The notes under the pieces: generated by a model | Seen by the model: the letters and a program-made list of their open reading frames with translations, nothing else | What the model was told of the DNA's origin: nothing | The model's database searches: none | Assembly: GCA_018882975.1 (NCBI GenBank) | Contig: VEQZ01000012.1 | Span: 1 to 38,299 of the forward strand | Length of the DNA: 38,299 nt | Direction: 5' to 3' | Source of the DNA: Rhodocyclaceae bacterium | GTDB lineage: Bacteria; Pseudomonadota; Gammaproteobacteria; Burkholderiales; UBA3065 | Made by a program: the position numbers and the translations under genes | Shown here: piece by piece, positions 8,514 to 18,100 of the stretch | Layout of the letters: each line of letters starts with the position of its first letter | Numbering within the stretch: the first letter of the stretch is position 1

Positions 8514-9960
8514 GCGCCCCACCCTCGCCGCCATTGCCGCGCTGCCGGGCGGCGAAGCCGTCTTGCCCGGTACGGGCACCGCCCCTGCCGCGACACCGGC
8601 GTCAGCGCGCGCTGGCAAAGGCGCACGCTGGTGGACCCGCCGCCTGCCCGACACCATGCTGGGCCGCACCATGTTGTTGATCGCTGCCCTGATCGCCTTC
8701 GGCCACTATGCCTGGGTCACGGTCAGCGAGCGCCTCGAAACGCCGGTGCGCGCCTACTGGGCGGCGCATGAGGCGGTGAGCATCGTCAACCTGACACGCG
8801 CGGCGCTGCTCGCCTCGCACGCCAACCGCCGCCTGATGCTGCTGGCGGAGCTGTCGCAGAGCGAGAGCATCCAGCTCTACCCGCTGGAGATGCTGCCGAT
8901 GGAGGCGCACCCGCATCTCACCCGTCTGCAGCAGGGCATCGTCGAGGAACTGCGGCGCGAGCTCGGGCCCACCACCCTGGTGGGCTTCGACCGGCACCAC
9001 ATCAACGGCTTGTGGGTCAGCTTCGACATGGGCCCCGACCGCTACTGGCTGGTGATCCCGCGTGCGCCGACGCGCGAGGACCGCTCGCTGGCGTGGGCCG
9101 GCTGGAGCGCGCTGGTGCTGGTGCTTTCGCTGCTGGGCGCGGCCCTCATCGTACGCCGCCTCAATCAGCCACTGGCCGACCTCGCCGGAGCCGCGCAGCG
9201 GGTCGCCGCCGGCGCAAGGGCGCAACGTCTGGCGGAGGAAGGCCCGCAGGAGATCGCCACCGTCACCCGCGCCTTCAACAGCATGGTGCGCCATCTCGAA
9301 CGCGCCGAGAACGACCGCGCCATGCTGCTGGCCGGGGTGTCGCACGACCTGCGCACGCCGCTTACCCGCCTGCGCTTGGGTGTCGAGATGCTGCCCGGCA
9401 GCATCGACGAGCACTCGCGGCACGGCATGATCGAGGACATCGACGACATCAACGCCATCATCGGCCAGTTCCTCAGCTTCGTCCGTGACGAGAACAGCGA
9501 GCGGCCAACCCGGGTCGATCCCGCCGAACTGCTGGACAACCTGAGCAGCCGTTACCTCGACAACGGGCACGACCTGCGCATCGACACGCGTGCGTCGCCG
9601 CGCAATGCGGTGATGCGCCCGCTGGCGATCCGTCGTGTGCTGCAGAACCTGATCGACAATGCCCTGCGCTACGGCAAGCCGCCGTTCGATGTGGTGGCAC
9701 GCGAGGACGCTGACCACCTCGTCTTCGAGGTGCTCGATCGCGGCCCGGGCATCCCGGCGGAGGCGGTCGAGCGCGTGCTGCAACCGTTCACCCGTCTGGA
9801 CATGGCGCGCGGCGGCGGCGGCACCGGCTTGGGTCTCGCCATCGTCGATCGCATCGTGCGCCAGCACGGCGGCCAGTTCGAACTCGAGGCGCGACCGGGC
9901 GGCGGCTTGGTGGCGCGGGTTCGACTGCCGATGGACTGCCGTCAGACCGGGGGCGACTGA
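8506..9960 (+). CDS. envZ: EnvZ-type sensor histidine kinase
   Basis: Chosen start is GTG 8506, overlapping the ompR stop, giving 484 aa; ATG 8656 ([12 protein letters not shown]) is an alternative that would remove a 50-aa Ala/Pro-rich cytoplasmic extension. Domain order: TM1 about 56-70, periplasmic sensor of about 135 aa, TM2 about 193-215, HAMP, HisKA with H280 in [17 protein letters not shown], then HATPase with [17 protein letters not shown] and [18 protein letters not shown]. The H-box wording is diagnostic of EnvZ. It phosphorylates and dephosphorylates the adjacent OmpR at the inner membrane. Its 3' end overlaps ispF on the opposite strand by 19 bp. Confidence 0.93.
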   Translation: MSERPTLAAIAALPGGEAVLPGTGTAPAATPASARAGKGARWWTRRLPDTMLGRTMLLIAALIAFGHYAWVTVSERLETPVRAYWAAHEAVSIVNLTRAALLASHANRRLMLLAELSQSESIQLYPLEMLPMEAHPHLTRLQQGIVEELRRELGPTTLVGFDRHHINGLWVSFDMGPDRYWLVIPRAPTREDRSLAWAGWSALVLVLSLLGAALIVRRLNQPLADLAGAAQRVAAGARAQRLAEEGPQEIATVTRAFNSMVRHLERAENDRAMLLAGVSHDLRTPLTRLRLGVEMLPGSIDEHSRHGMIEDIDDINAIIGQFLSFVRDENSERPTRVDPAELLDNLSSRYLDNGHDLRIDTRASPRNAVMRPLAIRRVLQNLIDNALRYGKPPFDVVAREDADHLVFEVLDRGPGIPAEAVERVLQPFTRLDMARGGGGTGLGLAIVDRIVRQHGGQFELEARPGGGLVARVRLPMDCRQTGGD

Positions 9961-10430
9961 AGCGGCTCGAGCAGGCACACCGCCTCGCAGGCGATGCCCT
10001 CGCCGCGGCCGGTAAAACCCAATCTCTCGGTGGTGGTGGCCTTGACGTTGACCTGCCCGGGCGCGACACCAAGGTCGGCGGCGATGTTGGCGACCATGCC
10101 GGCGATGTGCGGCGCCAGGCGCGGCGCCTGGGCGATCACCGTGACATCGACATTGCCAGCACGCCAGCCCGCCGCGGCGACCCGCGCCACCACCTCGCGC
10201 AGCAGCACACGGCTGTCGGCGCCGGCATAGGCGGCGTCGGTGTCGGGAAAATGCCGCCCGATGTCGCCCAGCGCGGCGGCCCCCAGCAAGGCATCGCAAA
10301 GCGCGTGCAGCACGACGTCGGCGTCGGAGTGGCCGAGCAAGCCGCGCTCGTGCGCGATGCGCACACCGCCGAGGATGAGCGCGCGGCCCTCGACCAGGGC
10401 ATGCACGTCGAAGCCGTGACCGATGCGCAT
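9942..10430 (-). CDS. ispF: 2-C-methyl-D-erythritol 2,4-cyclodiphosphate synthase
   Basis: 162 aa, standard IspF length. It starts [15 protein letters not shown] with metal ligands D8 and H10 (GFDVH), then the [18 protein letters not shown] metal and substrate segment, PDTD, and the C-terminal [20 protein letters not shown] signature. It converts CDP-ME 2-phosphate to MEcPP in the non-mevalonate isoprenoid pathway, as a trimer with Zn2+. ATG 10430 shares one base with the ispD stop (TGATG), so the two are translationally coupled. It is the last gene of the leftward run that begins with flagellar genes. Confidence 0.97.
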   Translation of the reverse strand: MRIGHGFDVHALVEGRALILGGVRIAHERGLLGHSDADVVLHALCDALLGAAALGDIGRHFPDTDAAYAGADSRVLLREVVARVAAAGWRAGNVDVTVIAQAPRLAPHIAGMVANIAADLGVAPGQVNVKATTTERLGFTGRGEGIACEAVCLLEPLQSPPV

Positions 10431-11113
10431 CAGGCGCCTCCATGCGACAACAGGGCCTGCGCCAGGGCCAGATCGGCCGCCAGCGTGACCTTGAGGTTGG
10501 CCGGTTCGCCACGCACCAGCAAGGGGCGCAGGCCGAGCCGCTCGACCGCCGAGGCCTCGTCGGTGATGCCGGCACGGTCGCCGGCCAGCGCCCGTCGCAA
10601 CAGGCCGGCGCGAAACAGCTGCGGGGTCTGCGCCGCCCACAGGCCGGCGCGCTCGACGGTCGCCGTCACCCGGTCGCTCGCGTCGCCACGCTTGAGCGTG
10701 TCGGCGACGGGCAGCGCCAGCAGACCGCCCACCGGGTCGTCGCCGACGGTGTCGATGAGTCGCGCCAGAGCCTCGGCCGACAGCCCCGGGCGCGCCGCAT
10801 CGTGCACCAGCACCCAGTCGTCCTCGCTGGCTGACAGGCTATGCAGACCCGCCGCCACGCTGTCGGCGCGCGTGGCACCGCCGATGGCGCAAAAACGCAC
10901 GCGGCCGTCGAAGCGGCCAGACGGCGGCCGGCGCTCGTCATCGGGTGCCAGCACCACCGTCACAGCGGCGATGCGTGGCTCGGCGAGCAAGGCATCGAGG
11001 CTGCGGTACAGCATGCAGTCACCGCCCAGGTCGAGGTACTGCTTGGGCTCGGCGGCGCCGAGGCGGGTGCCGCCGCCGGCTGCCGGCACCACCGCAAAGT
11101 AGCGTTCAGCCAT
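10430..11113 (-). CDS. ispD: 2-C-methyl-D-erythritol 4-phosphate cytidylyltransferase
   Basis: 227 aa, standard for IspD. The start at ATG 11113 gives [20 protein letters not shown], which contains the nucleotide-binding PAAGGGTR(L)G loop; [12 protein letters not shown] near 105 and [10 protein letters not shown] near 155 are further family signatures. It makes CDP-ME from MEP and CTP in isoprenoid synthesis. A longer in-frame reading from 11215 would run into fliJ and is rejected. Its first 8 nt overlap the end of fliJ and its stop overlaps ispF, so its expression may be tied to the flagellar run unless an internal promoter exists in fliJ. Confidence 0.96.
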   Translation of the reverse strand: MAERYFAVVPAAGGGTRLGAAEPKQYLDLGGDCMLYRSLDALLAEPRIAAVTVVLAPDDERRPPSGRFDGRVRFCAIGGATRADSVAAGLHSLSASEDDWVLVHDAARPGLSAEALARLIDTVGDDPVGGLLALPVADTLKRGDASDRVTATVERAGLWAAQTPQLFRAGLLRRALAGDRAGITDEASAVERLGLRPLLVRGEPANLKVTLAADLALAQALLSHGGA

Positions 11114-11549
11114 CGACGCCCCGGCGACGGCTGGCCCATTCGTCGGTGGCCTTCTGCTCCTGGCGGCGCTCGGCCGCGGCCAGACGGTCAAGGTGGCGCT
11201 GCTCGAGGACGCCATAGGTGCGCAACTCGCACGCGCGCGCCTCCCACACCGCCAGCGTGGCCTGCCACGCCGCCTCGAGCCGCAGGATCTCCTCGGCCTG
11301 CTGCGTCAGCGCATCGTCGATGCGGGCAATGAAGGCCAGCGCATCGCGCAGGCGACCAGCATCGACGCCACCGCTGCCGGCCTCGAGCAGTTGCCGCGCA
11401 TAGTGGTCGCGGTAATCGCGCAAGGTTTCGGCCTTCTGCCGCCCCTCGGCAAGCCGCGCGGCGGCATGGCCGACCTCGCGGCCGGCGGCCTCCTCGCGGA
11501 ACTGCGAGAGTTCCTGCACGACCCGGAGGGAGAAATCGCGGCGGGGCAT
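11106..11549 (-). CDS. fliJ: Flagellar export chaperone FliJ
   Basis: 147 aa, charged and almost entirely alpha-helical, expected to form the antiparallel coiled coil of FliJ (FSLRVVQELSQFREEAAGRE near the start, later LEAAWQATLAVWEARA and EQRHLDRLAAAERRQEQKA). FliJ sits in the FliI ATPase ring and helps switch the FlhA export gate. Sequence conservation in this family is low; the call rests on size, heptad pattern and the position 5 bp after fliI. The 3' end overlaps ispD by 8 nt. Confidence 0.88.
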   Translation of the reverse strand: MPRRDFSLRVVQELSQFREEAAGREVGHAAARLAEGRQKAETLRDYRDHYARQLLEAGSGGVDAGRLRDALAFIARIDDALTQQAEEILRLEAAWQATLAVWEARACELRTYGVLEQRHLDRLAAAERRQEQKATDEWASRRRGVDG

Positions 11550-11554
11550 GCCGG

Positions 11555-12940
11555 TCAGGGCAGAAGTTGGGCCAGTGCCGCGCGGCAGTCGGCCACTGCG
11601 GCGGACTCGTGCATGCCCTGCACGAGGAACTGTTCCATGGCCGGGTAGAGGCGCACCGCCTCGTCCAGCGTGCGGTCGTTGCCAGGCACATAAGCGCCGA
11701 TGGCGATGAGGTCGCGTGAGCGCTGGTAGCGCGTGTACAGCGAGCGGAAACGCCGGGCACGGTCGAGGTCGAGCTTGTCAACGATATCCGGCATGACGCG
11801 GCTGATCGACGTCTCGATGTCGATGGCCGGGTAGTGCCCGGCATCGGCGAGCGCGCGCGACAGCGTGATGTGCCCGTCGAGGATGGCGCGGGCGGCGTCG
11901 GCGACCGGATCCTGCAGGTCGTCGCCCTCGGTCAGCACGGTGTAGAAGGCGGTGATCGAGCCACGCCCGCCAAGGCCATTGCCGGCGCGCTCCACCAGCT
12001 GCGGCAGACGGGCGAACACCGAGGGCGGGTAGCCGCGGGTGGCCGGCGGCTCACCAATGGCCAGCGCGATCTCGCGCTGCGCCTGGGCGTAGCGCGTCAG
12101 CGAATCCATGATCAGCAGCACGTGGCGGCCCTGATCACGAAAATGTTCGGCCACGGTATGCGCATAGTCGGCACCCTGCATGCGGACCAGCGGGCTGACA
12201 TCGGCCGGCGCGGCCACCACCACCGCACGCCGCCGGCCCTCCTTGCCGAGAATGCCGTCGATGAAGTCCTTGACCTCGCGGCCACGCTCGCCGATCAGGC
12301 CCACCACCACCACGTCGGCGTCGGTGTAGCGCGCCATCATGCCGAGTGTGACGCTCTTGCCTACACCGCTGCCGGCGAACAGGCCGATGCGCTGACCGCG
12401 GCCGATGGTGAGCAGGGCGTTGATCGAACGCACACCCACATCGAGTACGTGGTCGATCGGGTCGCGGTCGAGCGGGTTGACTGGCCGCCCGCGCAGCGGC
12501 ACCTGTTGCAGACCGGCCAGCGGCGCACCAGCGTCGAGGGCACGGCCGTGCCCGTCGACCACGCGCCCGAGGAGCGCATCGCCAACGCCGACCTGGCGCA
12601 CGCGGTCGGCGCTGCGCCGACGCGGCTGCCAAGGTTCGCCAAAGCGCGGCGGCTCGATGGCGGCATCGACCGGGTAGACGCGCGCACCCGGCTCGAGGCC
12701 GCTCACCTCGCTGCTGGGCATGAGGAACTGACGCCCACCGATGAAACCGACCACTTCGGCCTCGACCCGGTGGCTGCGGCCGACCTCGACCTCGCACAGC
12801 GAGCCGACCGGCACGCGCAGACCGGAGGTCTCGAGCACCAAGCCGGCGACACGGGTGAGCCGACCCCCGCAGACCGGGCCCGGCACCTGCCGCACCGCCG
12901 CGGTGCCGTCTTCGAGCAGACGCTGGATGCGCCCCAGCAT
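11555..12940 (-). CDS. fliI: Flagellum-specific export ATPase FliI
   Basis: 461 aa from ATG 12940 ([12 protein letters not shown]), which overlaps the fliH stop as TGATG; a longer reading from 13009 lies within fliH and is rejected. Walker A AGSGVGKS is at about 189-196, [10 protein letters not shown] follows, and [35 protein letters not shown] is the conserved type III ATPase core, cited here only by its ends at about 287-320. The N-terminal domain is beta-barrel-like. FliI forms a hexamer at the base of the flagellar export apparatus with FliH and FliJ, which are its direct neighbours. Confidence 0.97.
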   Translation of the reverse strand: MLGRIQRLLEDGTAAVRQVPGPVCGGRLTRVAGLVLETSGLRVPVGSLCEVEVGRSHRVEAEVVGFIGGRQFLMPSSEVSGLEPGARVYPVDAAIEPPRFGEPWQPRRRSADRVRQVGVGDALLGRVVDGHGRALDAGAPLAGLQQVPLRGRPVNPLDRDPIDHVLDVGVRSINALLTIGRGQRIGLFAGSGVGKSVTLGMMARYTDADVVVVGLIGERGREVKDFIDGILGKEGRRRAVVVAAPADVSPLVRMQGADYAHTVAEHFRDQGRHVLLIMDSLTRYAQAQREIALAIGEPPATRGYPPSVFARLPQLVERAGNGLGGRGSITAFYTVLTEGDDLQDPVADAARAILDGHITLSRALADAGHYPAIDIETSISRVMPDIVDKLDLDRARRFRSLYTRYQRSRDLIAIGAYVPGNDRTLDEAVRLYPAMEQFLVQGMHESAAVADCRAALAQLLP

Positions 12941-13638
12941 CAGGCCCCGCGTTCCACGGCGTCCTGCCACGCATCGGCGCGTCCGATCGCCTGCAGGACC
13001 TTGGCCCAACGGTCGGCGAGGCCGGACTCGACCAGGCTGTCACCGATCTCGATGCGGCAGGACCCACGCGCCAGACCGGTATCGGCGATCAGTTGCCAGG
13101 CGCGATCGACACCCGGCTCCTCGCGCATCCATGCCAGATCGTCGGGATGCAGCCGCACGCTGGGCGGGCCATCGCCGGACGGCATCACCGCCAGCGCCTC
13201 ACGCACCACGGCCAGCAGCGAATCCGGCTGCAGACGCAGTTCGGCGCGAATCACTTCGCGGGTCATCGCCACCACCAGGTCGAGCAGGCGCGGCGCCAGC
13301 GCCTCCTCGGCGTGCACCAATAGGCCGCTGGCCTGCTCGATGGCTTTGTTGAGCATCGCCAGGCGGGCGTTGACGGCGGCACGGCCCTCGTCGAGGCCGG
13401 CCTGCCAACCCTCCTGATAGGCCTTGTCCTGCAGCGCCTGCAACTCGCCCGCAGTCGGCAGCGGCTCGGCGTGCGCCGGCGGCTCGCGCCCGGCCAGTTG
13501 CTCGGCGGCCTGCTGGATGCGCTCCTCCAGCACCGGCAGTTCCCAGCGTTCGTAGGCGGTCAGCCGCTCGCGTGGCACCACCCGCGCGGGACCCGGCGCG
13601 GCGGGGAAAACGAGTGGCCGGAATTCGTCCCGACTCAC
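12940..13638 (-). CDS. fliH: Flagellar assembly protein FliH
   Basis: 232 aa, starting GTG 13638 in a GTGA overlap with the fliG stop. The N-terminal half is proline-rich, then charged and helical ([20 protein letters not shown]); a segment near 100-125 ([20 protein letters not shown]) has the Gly-x3-Gly-type spacing seen in FliH. The C-terminal domain carries the FliH/HrpE-like [17 protein letters not shown] and [11 protein letters not shown]. It regulates FliI and links it to the C-ring protein FliN. Identity is helped by position between fliG and fliI. Confidence 0.93.
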   Translation of the reverse strand: MSRDEFRPLVFPAAPGPARVVPRERLTAYERWELPVLEERIQQAAEQLAGREPPAHAEPLPTAGELQALQDKAYQEGWQAGLDEGRAAVNARLAMLNKAIEQASGLLVHAEEALAPRLLDLVVAMTREVIRAELRLQPDSLLAVVREALAVMPSGDGPPSVRLHPDDLAWMREEPGVDRAWQLIADTGLARGSCRIEIGDSLVESGLADRWAKVLQAIGRADAWQDAVERGA

Positions 13639-14636
13639 TGCACCAACCCTTCCTCACCCTTGCCGGCGAGCACGATGGTGCCGTCCTCGACCAGCGCGCG
13701 CACGGTCTTGAGAATCTCCTTCTGCTCGGTCTCGACCTCGGACAGCTTGACCGGGCCGCGCGCCTCGAGGTCCTCGCGCAGCATCTCGGCGGCGCGCGCC
13801 GACATGTTGCGGAAGATCTTCTCCTTGAGCGGTTCGCTGGTGCCCTTGAGCGCGAGGATGAGCGAATCGGACTGCACCTCGCGCAGCAGCGCCTGGATCG
13901 AACGGTCATCGAGTTCGATCAGGTTCTCGAACAGGAACATCTGGTCCTGCACCGACTGCGCAAGGTCGAAGTCGATCTCGCGCATGCTGTCGAGCGTCGG
14001 CCCCTCCATGGCCCCCATGAAATTCATGATCTCGGCTGCGGTCTTGACGCCGCCGAGGTTGCTCTTGAGCATGCGGTCGGCGCCGGAGAGAATGCGCGCC
14101 AGCGCCTCGTTGAGTTCGCGCAGGGCGTTGGGCTGCACCCCTTCAAGGGTGGCGATGCGGAACATCGCGTCGTTGCGCAGGCGCTCGGGGAAGCGCTTGA
14201 GCACGTCGGCGGCCTGGTCGTATTCGAGATGGGCGAGGATCACGGCAATGATCTGCGGGTGCTCGTTCTTGATCAGTTCGGCGATGCTCGGCGGGTCCAT
14301 CCACTTCAGCGCATCGATGCCGCTCTGGTCGGCACCGACGAGGATGCGGTCGAGAATGGTGCTGGCGCGTTCCTCGCCCAACGCGCGGGTCAGCACGTTG
14401 CGCAGGTACTCGTCCTGCGAGTCGTTGAGCGAGATCTTGCCCTTGACCGCCTCGCGCAGCTCGTTGACCGCGTCGTGCAGTTCTTCCGGCGACGTGGTGC
14501 CGAGGATGGCGATGTTGGTGCCGATGCGCTGGACCTCGCGCGGCATCATGTGCTGCAGCACCGAGGCCGCGAGCTCCTCGCCGATGCTCGACAGGAGAAT
14601 GGCGCTCTTCTTGCCGGGGATGTCCTCTTCAGCCAT
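13635..14636 (-). CDS. fliG: Flagellar motor switch protein FliG
   Basis: 333 aa, normal length. It shows the N-terminal FliF-binding domain (GKKSAILLSSIGEELAASVL), the middle-domain EHPQ motif (KNEHPQIIAVILAHL) near residue 127, the hinge, and the C-terminal charged motor helix (QALLREVQSDSLILALKGTS, then MSARAAEMLREDLEARGPVKL) that meets MotA. It forms the upper C-ring, generates torque and sets rotation direction. The start overlaps the end of fliF by 8 nt and the stop overlaps fliH. Confidence 0.98.
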   Translation of the reverse strand: MAEEDIPGKKSAILLSSIGEELAASVLQHMMPREVQRIGTNIAILGTTSPEELHDAVNELREAVKGKISLNDSQDEYLRNVLTRALGEERASTILDRILVGADQSGIDALKWMDPPSIAELIKNEHPQIIAVILAHLEYDQAADVLKRFPERLRNDAMFRIATLEGVQPNALRELNEALARILSGADRMLKSNLGGVKTAAEIMNFMGAMEGPTLDSMREIDFDLAQSVQDQMFLFENLIELDDRSIQALLREVQSDSLILALKGTSEPLKEKIFRNMSARAAEMLREDLEARGPVKLSEVETEQKEILKTVRALVEDGTIVLAGKGEEGLVQ

Positions 14637-16407
14637 TGTTCATCCAGCTTCTCAACACCTCGGCGAACAGCCGCGAATCCTTGCGGGCGATGAATTTTGC
14701 GAGCTCGATGTCGCTGGCGAAACGGTCCTCCGCCTCGGCCGCCGCGCGCGCCTCGTCACTCAGTTCCACTGTACTCCCTTCGTCGGCCTGTGCTGGCTGC
14801 TCGACCGGGATGGCCTCGATCGGCTCGCCGTCCGGGCCGACCACCACCAGCTGGCCATCCTCGCCGAGCCGGGCCTTGGCGCCCTCGGGGAACACCACAC
14901 CGCCGACCTCGAGTTCCGGCTCCGGCGGCGCGCTGAGGCGCTTGATGGCCGGCCGCAGCACGCCGAACACCAGGTAGGCGATCAGCGCGGCAATCGCGAT
15001 GTTGCCGAGGTTCTGGCCGAGCAGCGCCAGCATCGCCTCGGGGTCTTCCCACAGCGGCTTGGCCGGAGGCGGCTCGGCCGGTCCGGAAAACGCGGCATTG
15101 ACGAGGTTGAGGGTGTCGCCGCGCTCCTTGGAAAAACCCATGGCCTCGCGCGACAGGTTGGTGATCTGCTCGATCTCCTTGGGCGTGAGCGCCTTGAAGG
15201 TCGGGGCGGTGCCCGGCTTGCCCTCGACACGGCGAAAATTCACCACCACGGCTGCCGAGATGCGGCGGATGCCACCCACCTGCCCCTTGGTGTAGCGGAT
15301 GGTCTTGTCGACCTCGTAGTTGAGCGTCGACTCGCGCTGCCGCGACTGCATAGGCTCGCTGACGGCAGTTGCCGGCGCCGCTGCGGCCGCGCCCGGCGCT
15401 GCTGTCGGCGGCGCGCCACCGATCGGCGCCGTCGCAGCCCCCGGCGGCTGGTTCGAGAGCGCGCCGGGCACCCCGCCGGCACCCGGGCCGGTGCTCTGCG
15501 ACTCGCTGTCCTGCCGGCTGCGCACCGCGGACTCCTCCGGTCGCGGGTTGGGGCGGAACGTCTCGGAGGTCTGCTCGACCAGCGAGAAGTCGATGTCGGC
15601 AGCCACCTGCGCGCGCACATTGCCGTTGCCCACCACCGGCAGCACGATGGCCTCGATGCGCGTCGCGATGTCGCGCTCGATCGCCTTGCGGTAGTCGATC
15701 TGGGTGGGGTCGAGACCCGCCGTGGCGGCGCCCTCGTTACGCGCCGAGAGGACGTTGCCCGACTGGTCGACCACCGTGACGTTCTTCGGGTTGAGCCCGG
15801 CCACGCTGCTCGAGACCAGGTGCACGATCCCGGCCACCTGCTCGGCATCCAGCAGGCGGGCACGCTCGAGCTCGACCAGCACCGAGGCGCTCGGCTGCTG
15901 CGCCTCGCGCACGAACACGCTCGGCCGCGGGATGGCAAGGTGGACCCGCGCGCTGCGCACCGCCGAGATCGATTCGACGGTGCGCGCCAGCTCGCCCTCC
16001 ATGGCGCGCTGGTAGTTGACCTGTTCGGCGAACTGGCTGATGCCCATGCGCGGGTTGTCGAGCAGCTCGAAGCCGGTGGCGCCGCCCTTGGGCAGGCCTT
16101 GGCCGGCGAGCTTGAGCCGGGTGTCGTAGACCACGTCTTCCGGCACCATGATGGCGCTGCCGTTCTCGCCCATGCGGTAGGGGATGTTCATCTGCGACAG
16201 CTGCGCGAGGATGGCGCCGCCGTCGCGGCCATCGACATTCGAGAACAGCACCCGGTAGGTTGGTGCGCGCGCCCACAGCAGGACGCCGACGACCACCGCG
16301 AGCAGTGCCGCCAGCGCGACCATCAGACCGATCTTGCGGTCGTTCTCCAGCCGGTTGAAACCTTCGAGCAACGCTTCCGGGGAGAACTTCAGGGCCTGTT
16401 CTGCCAT
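14629..16407 (-). CDS. fliF: Flagellar MS-ring protein FliF
   Basis: 592 aa. TM1 at about 27-47 (IGLMVALAALLAVVVGVLLW) is followed by the secretin-like RBM domains with YRVLFSNVDGRDGGAI and the GFELLDNPRMGISQFAEQ block. RVHLAIPRPSVFVREAQ and SVLVELERA mark the conserved core. A low-complexity Ala/Pro/Gly linker lies near 315-350. TM2 is at about 480-500, and a cytoplasmic tail ends SRLFAEVLRSWMNNG, the FliG-binding tail. It builds the inner-membrane MS ring on which the flagellum assembles. It starts 7 bp downstream of fliE. Confidence 0.98.
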   Translation of the reverse strand: MAEQALKFSPEALLEGFNRLENDRKIGLMVALAALLAVVVGVLLWARAPTYRVLFSNVDGRDGGAILAQLSQMNIPYRMGENGSAIMVPEDVVYDTRLKLAGQGLPKGGATGFELLDNPRMGISQFAEQVNYQRAMEGELARTVESISAVRSARVHLAIPRPSVFVREAQQPSASVLVELERARLLDAEQVAGIVHLVSSSVAGLNPKNVTVVDQSGNVLSARNEGAATAGLDPTQIDYRKAIERDIATRIEAIVLPVVGNGNVRAQVAADIDFSLVEQTSETFRPNPRPEESAVRSRQDSESQSTGPGAGGVPGALSNQPPGAATAPIGGAPPTAAPGAAAAAPATAVSEPMQSRQRESTLNYEVDKTIRYTKGQVGGIRRISAAVVVNFRRVEGKPGTAPTFKALTPKEIEQITNLSREAMGFSKERGDTLNLVNAAFSGPAEPPPAKPLWEDPEAMLALLGQNLGNIAIAALIAYLVFGVLRPAIKRLSAPPEPELEVGGVVFPEGAKARLGEDGQLVVVGPDGEPIEAIPVEQPAQADEGSTVELSDEARAAAEAEDRFASDIELAKFIARKDSRLFAEVLRSWMNNG

Positions 16408-16414
16408 GCAGTCC

Positions 16415-16732
16415 CTAGATCTGCATGTTCATGACTTCGCGGTAGGCGGAAACCAGACGCTCGCGGACCTGCACCATCATCTGGAAGGAAAGGCCGGCTT
16501 TGGCCAGTTCCACCACCACGTCCTGCAGGGCGATACCCGGGTCGGTGTCGAGCCGGCGCTTGAGTTCGTCGCCGCGCGCCTGCTGGGCGCTGACCTCACT
16601 CAGGGCCTGTTGCAGAGCATCGGCAAAGCCGCCACCCGACGCTGACGGCAGCGCCGCCTGGCGTGGCGTGATCTGCGCTGCCGTGGCGCGCATCTCCGCG
16701 AGCACGCTGTCGATGCCGTTGCTGGTGTTCAT
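16415..16732 (-). CDS. fliE: Flagellar hook-basal body complex protein FliE
   Basis: 105 aa from ATG 16732 (MNTSNGIDSVLAEMRATAAQ); 13 upstream in-frame residues are left out because this start matches family length. The C-terminal half has the conserved GDELKRRLDTDPGIALQDVV and the LSFQMMVQVRERLVSAYREVMNMQI end, where FliE packs between the MS ring and the rod. It is the first gene of fliEFGHIJ. The 81-bp gap upstream contains TATACT in the minus orientation (a possible -10) but no convincing sigma-54 GG-N10-GC pair that I can see. Confidence 0.95.
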   Translation of the reverse strand: MNTSNGIDSVLAEMRATAAQITPRQAALPSASGGGFADALQQALSEVSAQQARGDELKRRLDTDPGIALQDVVVELAKAGLSFQMMVQVRERLVSAYREVMNMQI

Positions 16733-16813
16733 CGCCGATCTCCCGCGCCGAGTATAAGCCCTTGGACGCACGCGCGCCCGGACACCTCGCCGGCGCGGCC
16801 GGCAGTGTGGTGC

Positions 16814-18100
16814 TCAAAGATCGTCGCCGACCAGACCCTCGTCGCGCCAGCGCGCCAGCTTGTGGCGCAAGGTGCGCTCGGGCATGCCGAGCCGCTCGGC
16901 CGCCCGCTTGCGGTTGCCGGCAGTCGCCGCCAGTGCCGCCAGCACGGCCTCGCGCTCGAGCGAACGGATGTCGCCGGAAGGCACCGCACGCGGCGCCGCC
17001 GCCGGCAGCAGCAGGTGCTCGGCGCGCACTTCGAGCCCAGGCGCGAGGATCGCCGCGCGCTGCATGACATTGGCCAGCTCGCGCACGTTGCCGGGCCAGT
17101 CGTGGGCGCACAGCGCCGCCTCGGCGCAGGGTGCCAGCGCGGCGCGGGCTTCGTGGCGGCGCAGCAGTTCGTTGGCCAGCAGCAACACGTCGCCTGGCCG
17201 CTCGCGCAGCGGCGGCACAGTGAATGGAAACACGTTCAGGCGGTAGTAGAGGTCCTCGCGAAAACCGCCGGCCGCCACCAGCGCCGCCATGTCGCGGTTG
17301 CTGGTGGCAAGCACGCGGATGTCGACGCGCAGCGGACGGCTGGCGCCGACCCGCTCGACCTCGCGCTCCTGCAGGGCGCGCAGCAGCTTGGCCTGCAACG
17401 GCAGCGGCAACTCGGAGACCTCGTCGAGCAGCAGGGTGCCGCCATCGGCCTGCTCGAACTTGCCGGCGTGCGCCGCGGTGGCGCCGGTGAAGGCGCCTTT
17501 CTCATGACCAAAGAGCGTGCTCTCGAGCAGGTTGTCGGGGATTGCCGCACAGTTGATGGCGACAAAGGGCTTGGTGGCGCGCGGCGAGCGGGCATGGATG
17601 AAACGCGCCAGCACCTCCTTGCCGACGCCGCTCTCGCCGTTGATGAGCACGGTAGCCTCCGAGGCCGCGACCCGCTCGGCCAAAGCGTAAAGGTCGCGCA
17701 AGCCGGGGGTGGTGACGCCGTGCGCCGACTCCTCGCCGAGTGAACGCTTGAAACGCGCCACCTCGGCCAGCAAGACATCGACCTCGAACGGCTTGGTCAG
17801 GTAATGGCTGGCGCCGTCGCGCACCGCCTGCACCGCGCGGGCGATGTCGCCGTAGGCGGTCATCATCACCACCGGTGTCTGCGGCCAGTGCCGCTTGATC
17901 TCGCCGAGCAGGGCATAACCGTCCATCGGCGCCATCTGGATGTCGGTGAGCACCAGACTCACCGGACCGTCGCGCAACACCGACAGCGCCGCCGCGCCGC
18001 CGGCCGCCTCGACCACCGCATACCCGCCCGAGCCAAGGGCCGCCACCAGCGCGCTGCGCAGGGCGGCGTCATCCTCGACCACCAGCACGCGGTCGCTCAT
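16814..18100 (-). CDS. Sigma-54-dependent flagellar response regulator (FleR/FlrC-like)
   Basis: 428 aa, three domains. The receiver spans 1-120, with D53 ([13 protein letters not shown]) and K103 in YLTKPF. The AAA+ domain spans about 133-360, with Walker A GESGVGKE 155-162, the sigma-54 contact loop GAFTGA 202-207, Walker [13 protein letters not shown] and the R-finger region. A Fis-type helix-turn-helix at the end carries [20 protein letters not shown]. It activates sigma-54 RNA polymerase after phosphorylation. It overlaps its partner kinase by ATGA and lies just upstream of fliE, so the hook-basal body genes are the likely targets. FleR, FlrC and FlgR are equivalents in other groups, so I assign no symbol. 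Confidence 0.93.
   Translation of the reverse strand: MSDRVLVVEDDAALRSALVAALGSGGYAVVEAAGGAAALSVLRDGPVSLVLTDIQMAPMDGYALLGEIKRHWPQTPVVMMTAYGDIARAVQAVRDGASHYLTKPFEVDVLLAEVARFKRSLGEESAHGVTTPGLRDLYALAERVAASEATVLINGESGVGKEVLARFIHARSPRATKPFVAINCAAIPDNLLESTLFGHEKGAFTGATAAHAGKFEQADGGTLLLDEVSELPLPLQAKLLRALQEREVERVGASRPLRVDIRVLATSNRDMAALVAAGGFREDLYYRLNVFPFTVPPLRERPGDVLLLANELLRRHEARAALAPCAEAALCAHDWPGNVRELANVMQRAAILAPGLEVRAEHLLLPAAAPRAVPSGDIRSLEREAVLAALAATAGNRKRAAERLGMPERTLRHKLARWRDEGLVGDDL

Noticed and set aside
11114..11215. Upstream in-frame extension of ispD
   Set aside because: It lies within fliJ, and the family start PAAGGGTR context fits ATG 11113.
13471..16434. A 987-codon plus-strand frame opposite fliH, fliG and fliF
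   Set aside because: It is antisense to three well-supported flagellar genes and has the same shadow composition; no start signal or domain.
16733..16813. Sigma-54 promoter for fliE
   Set aside because: No TGGC-N8-TTGC-like pair with proper spacing is visible; only a TATACT -10-like sequence without a matching -35.
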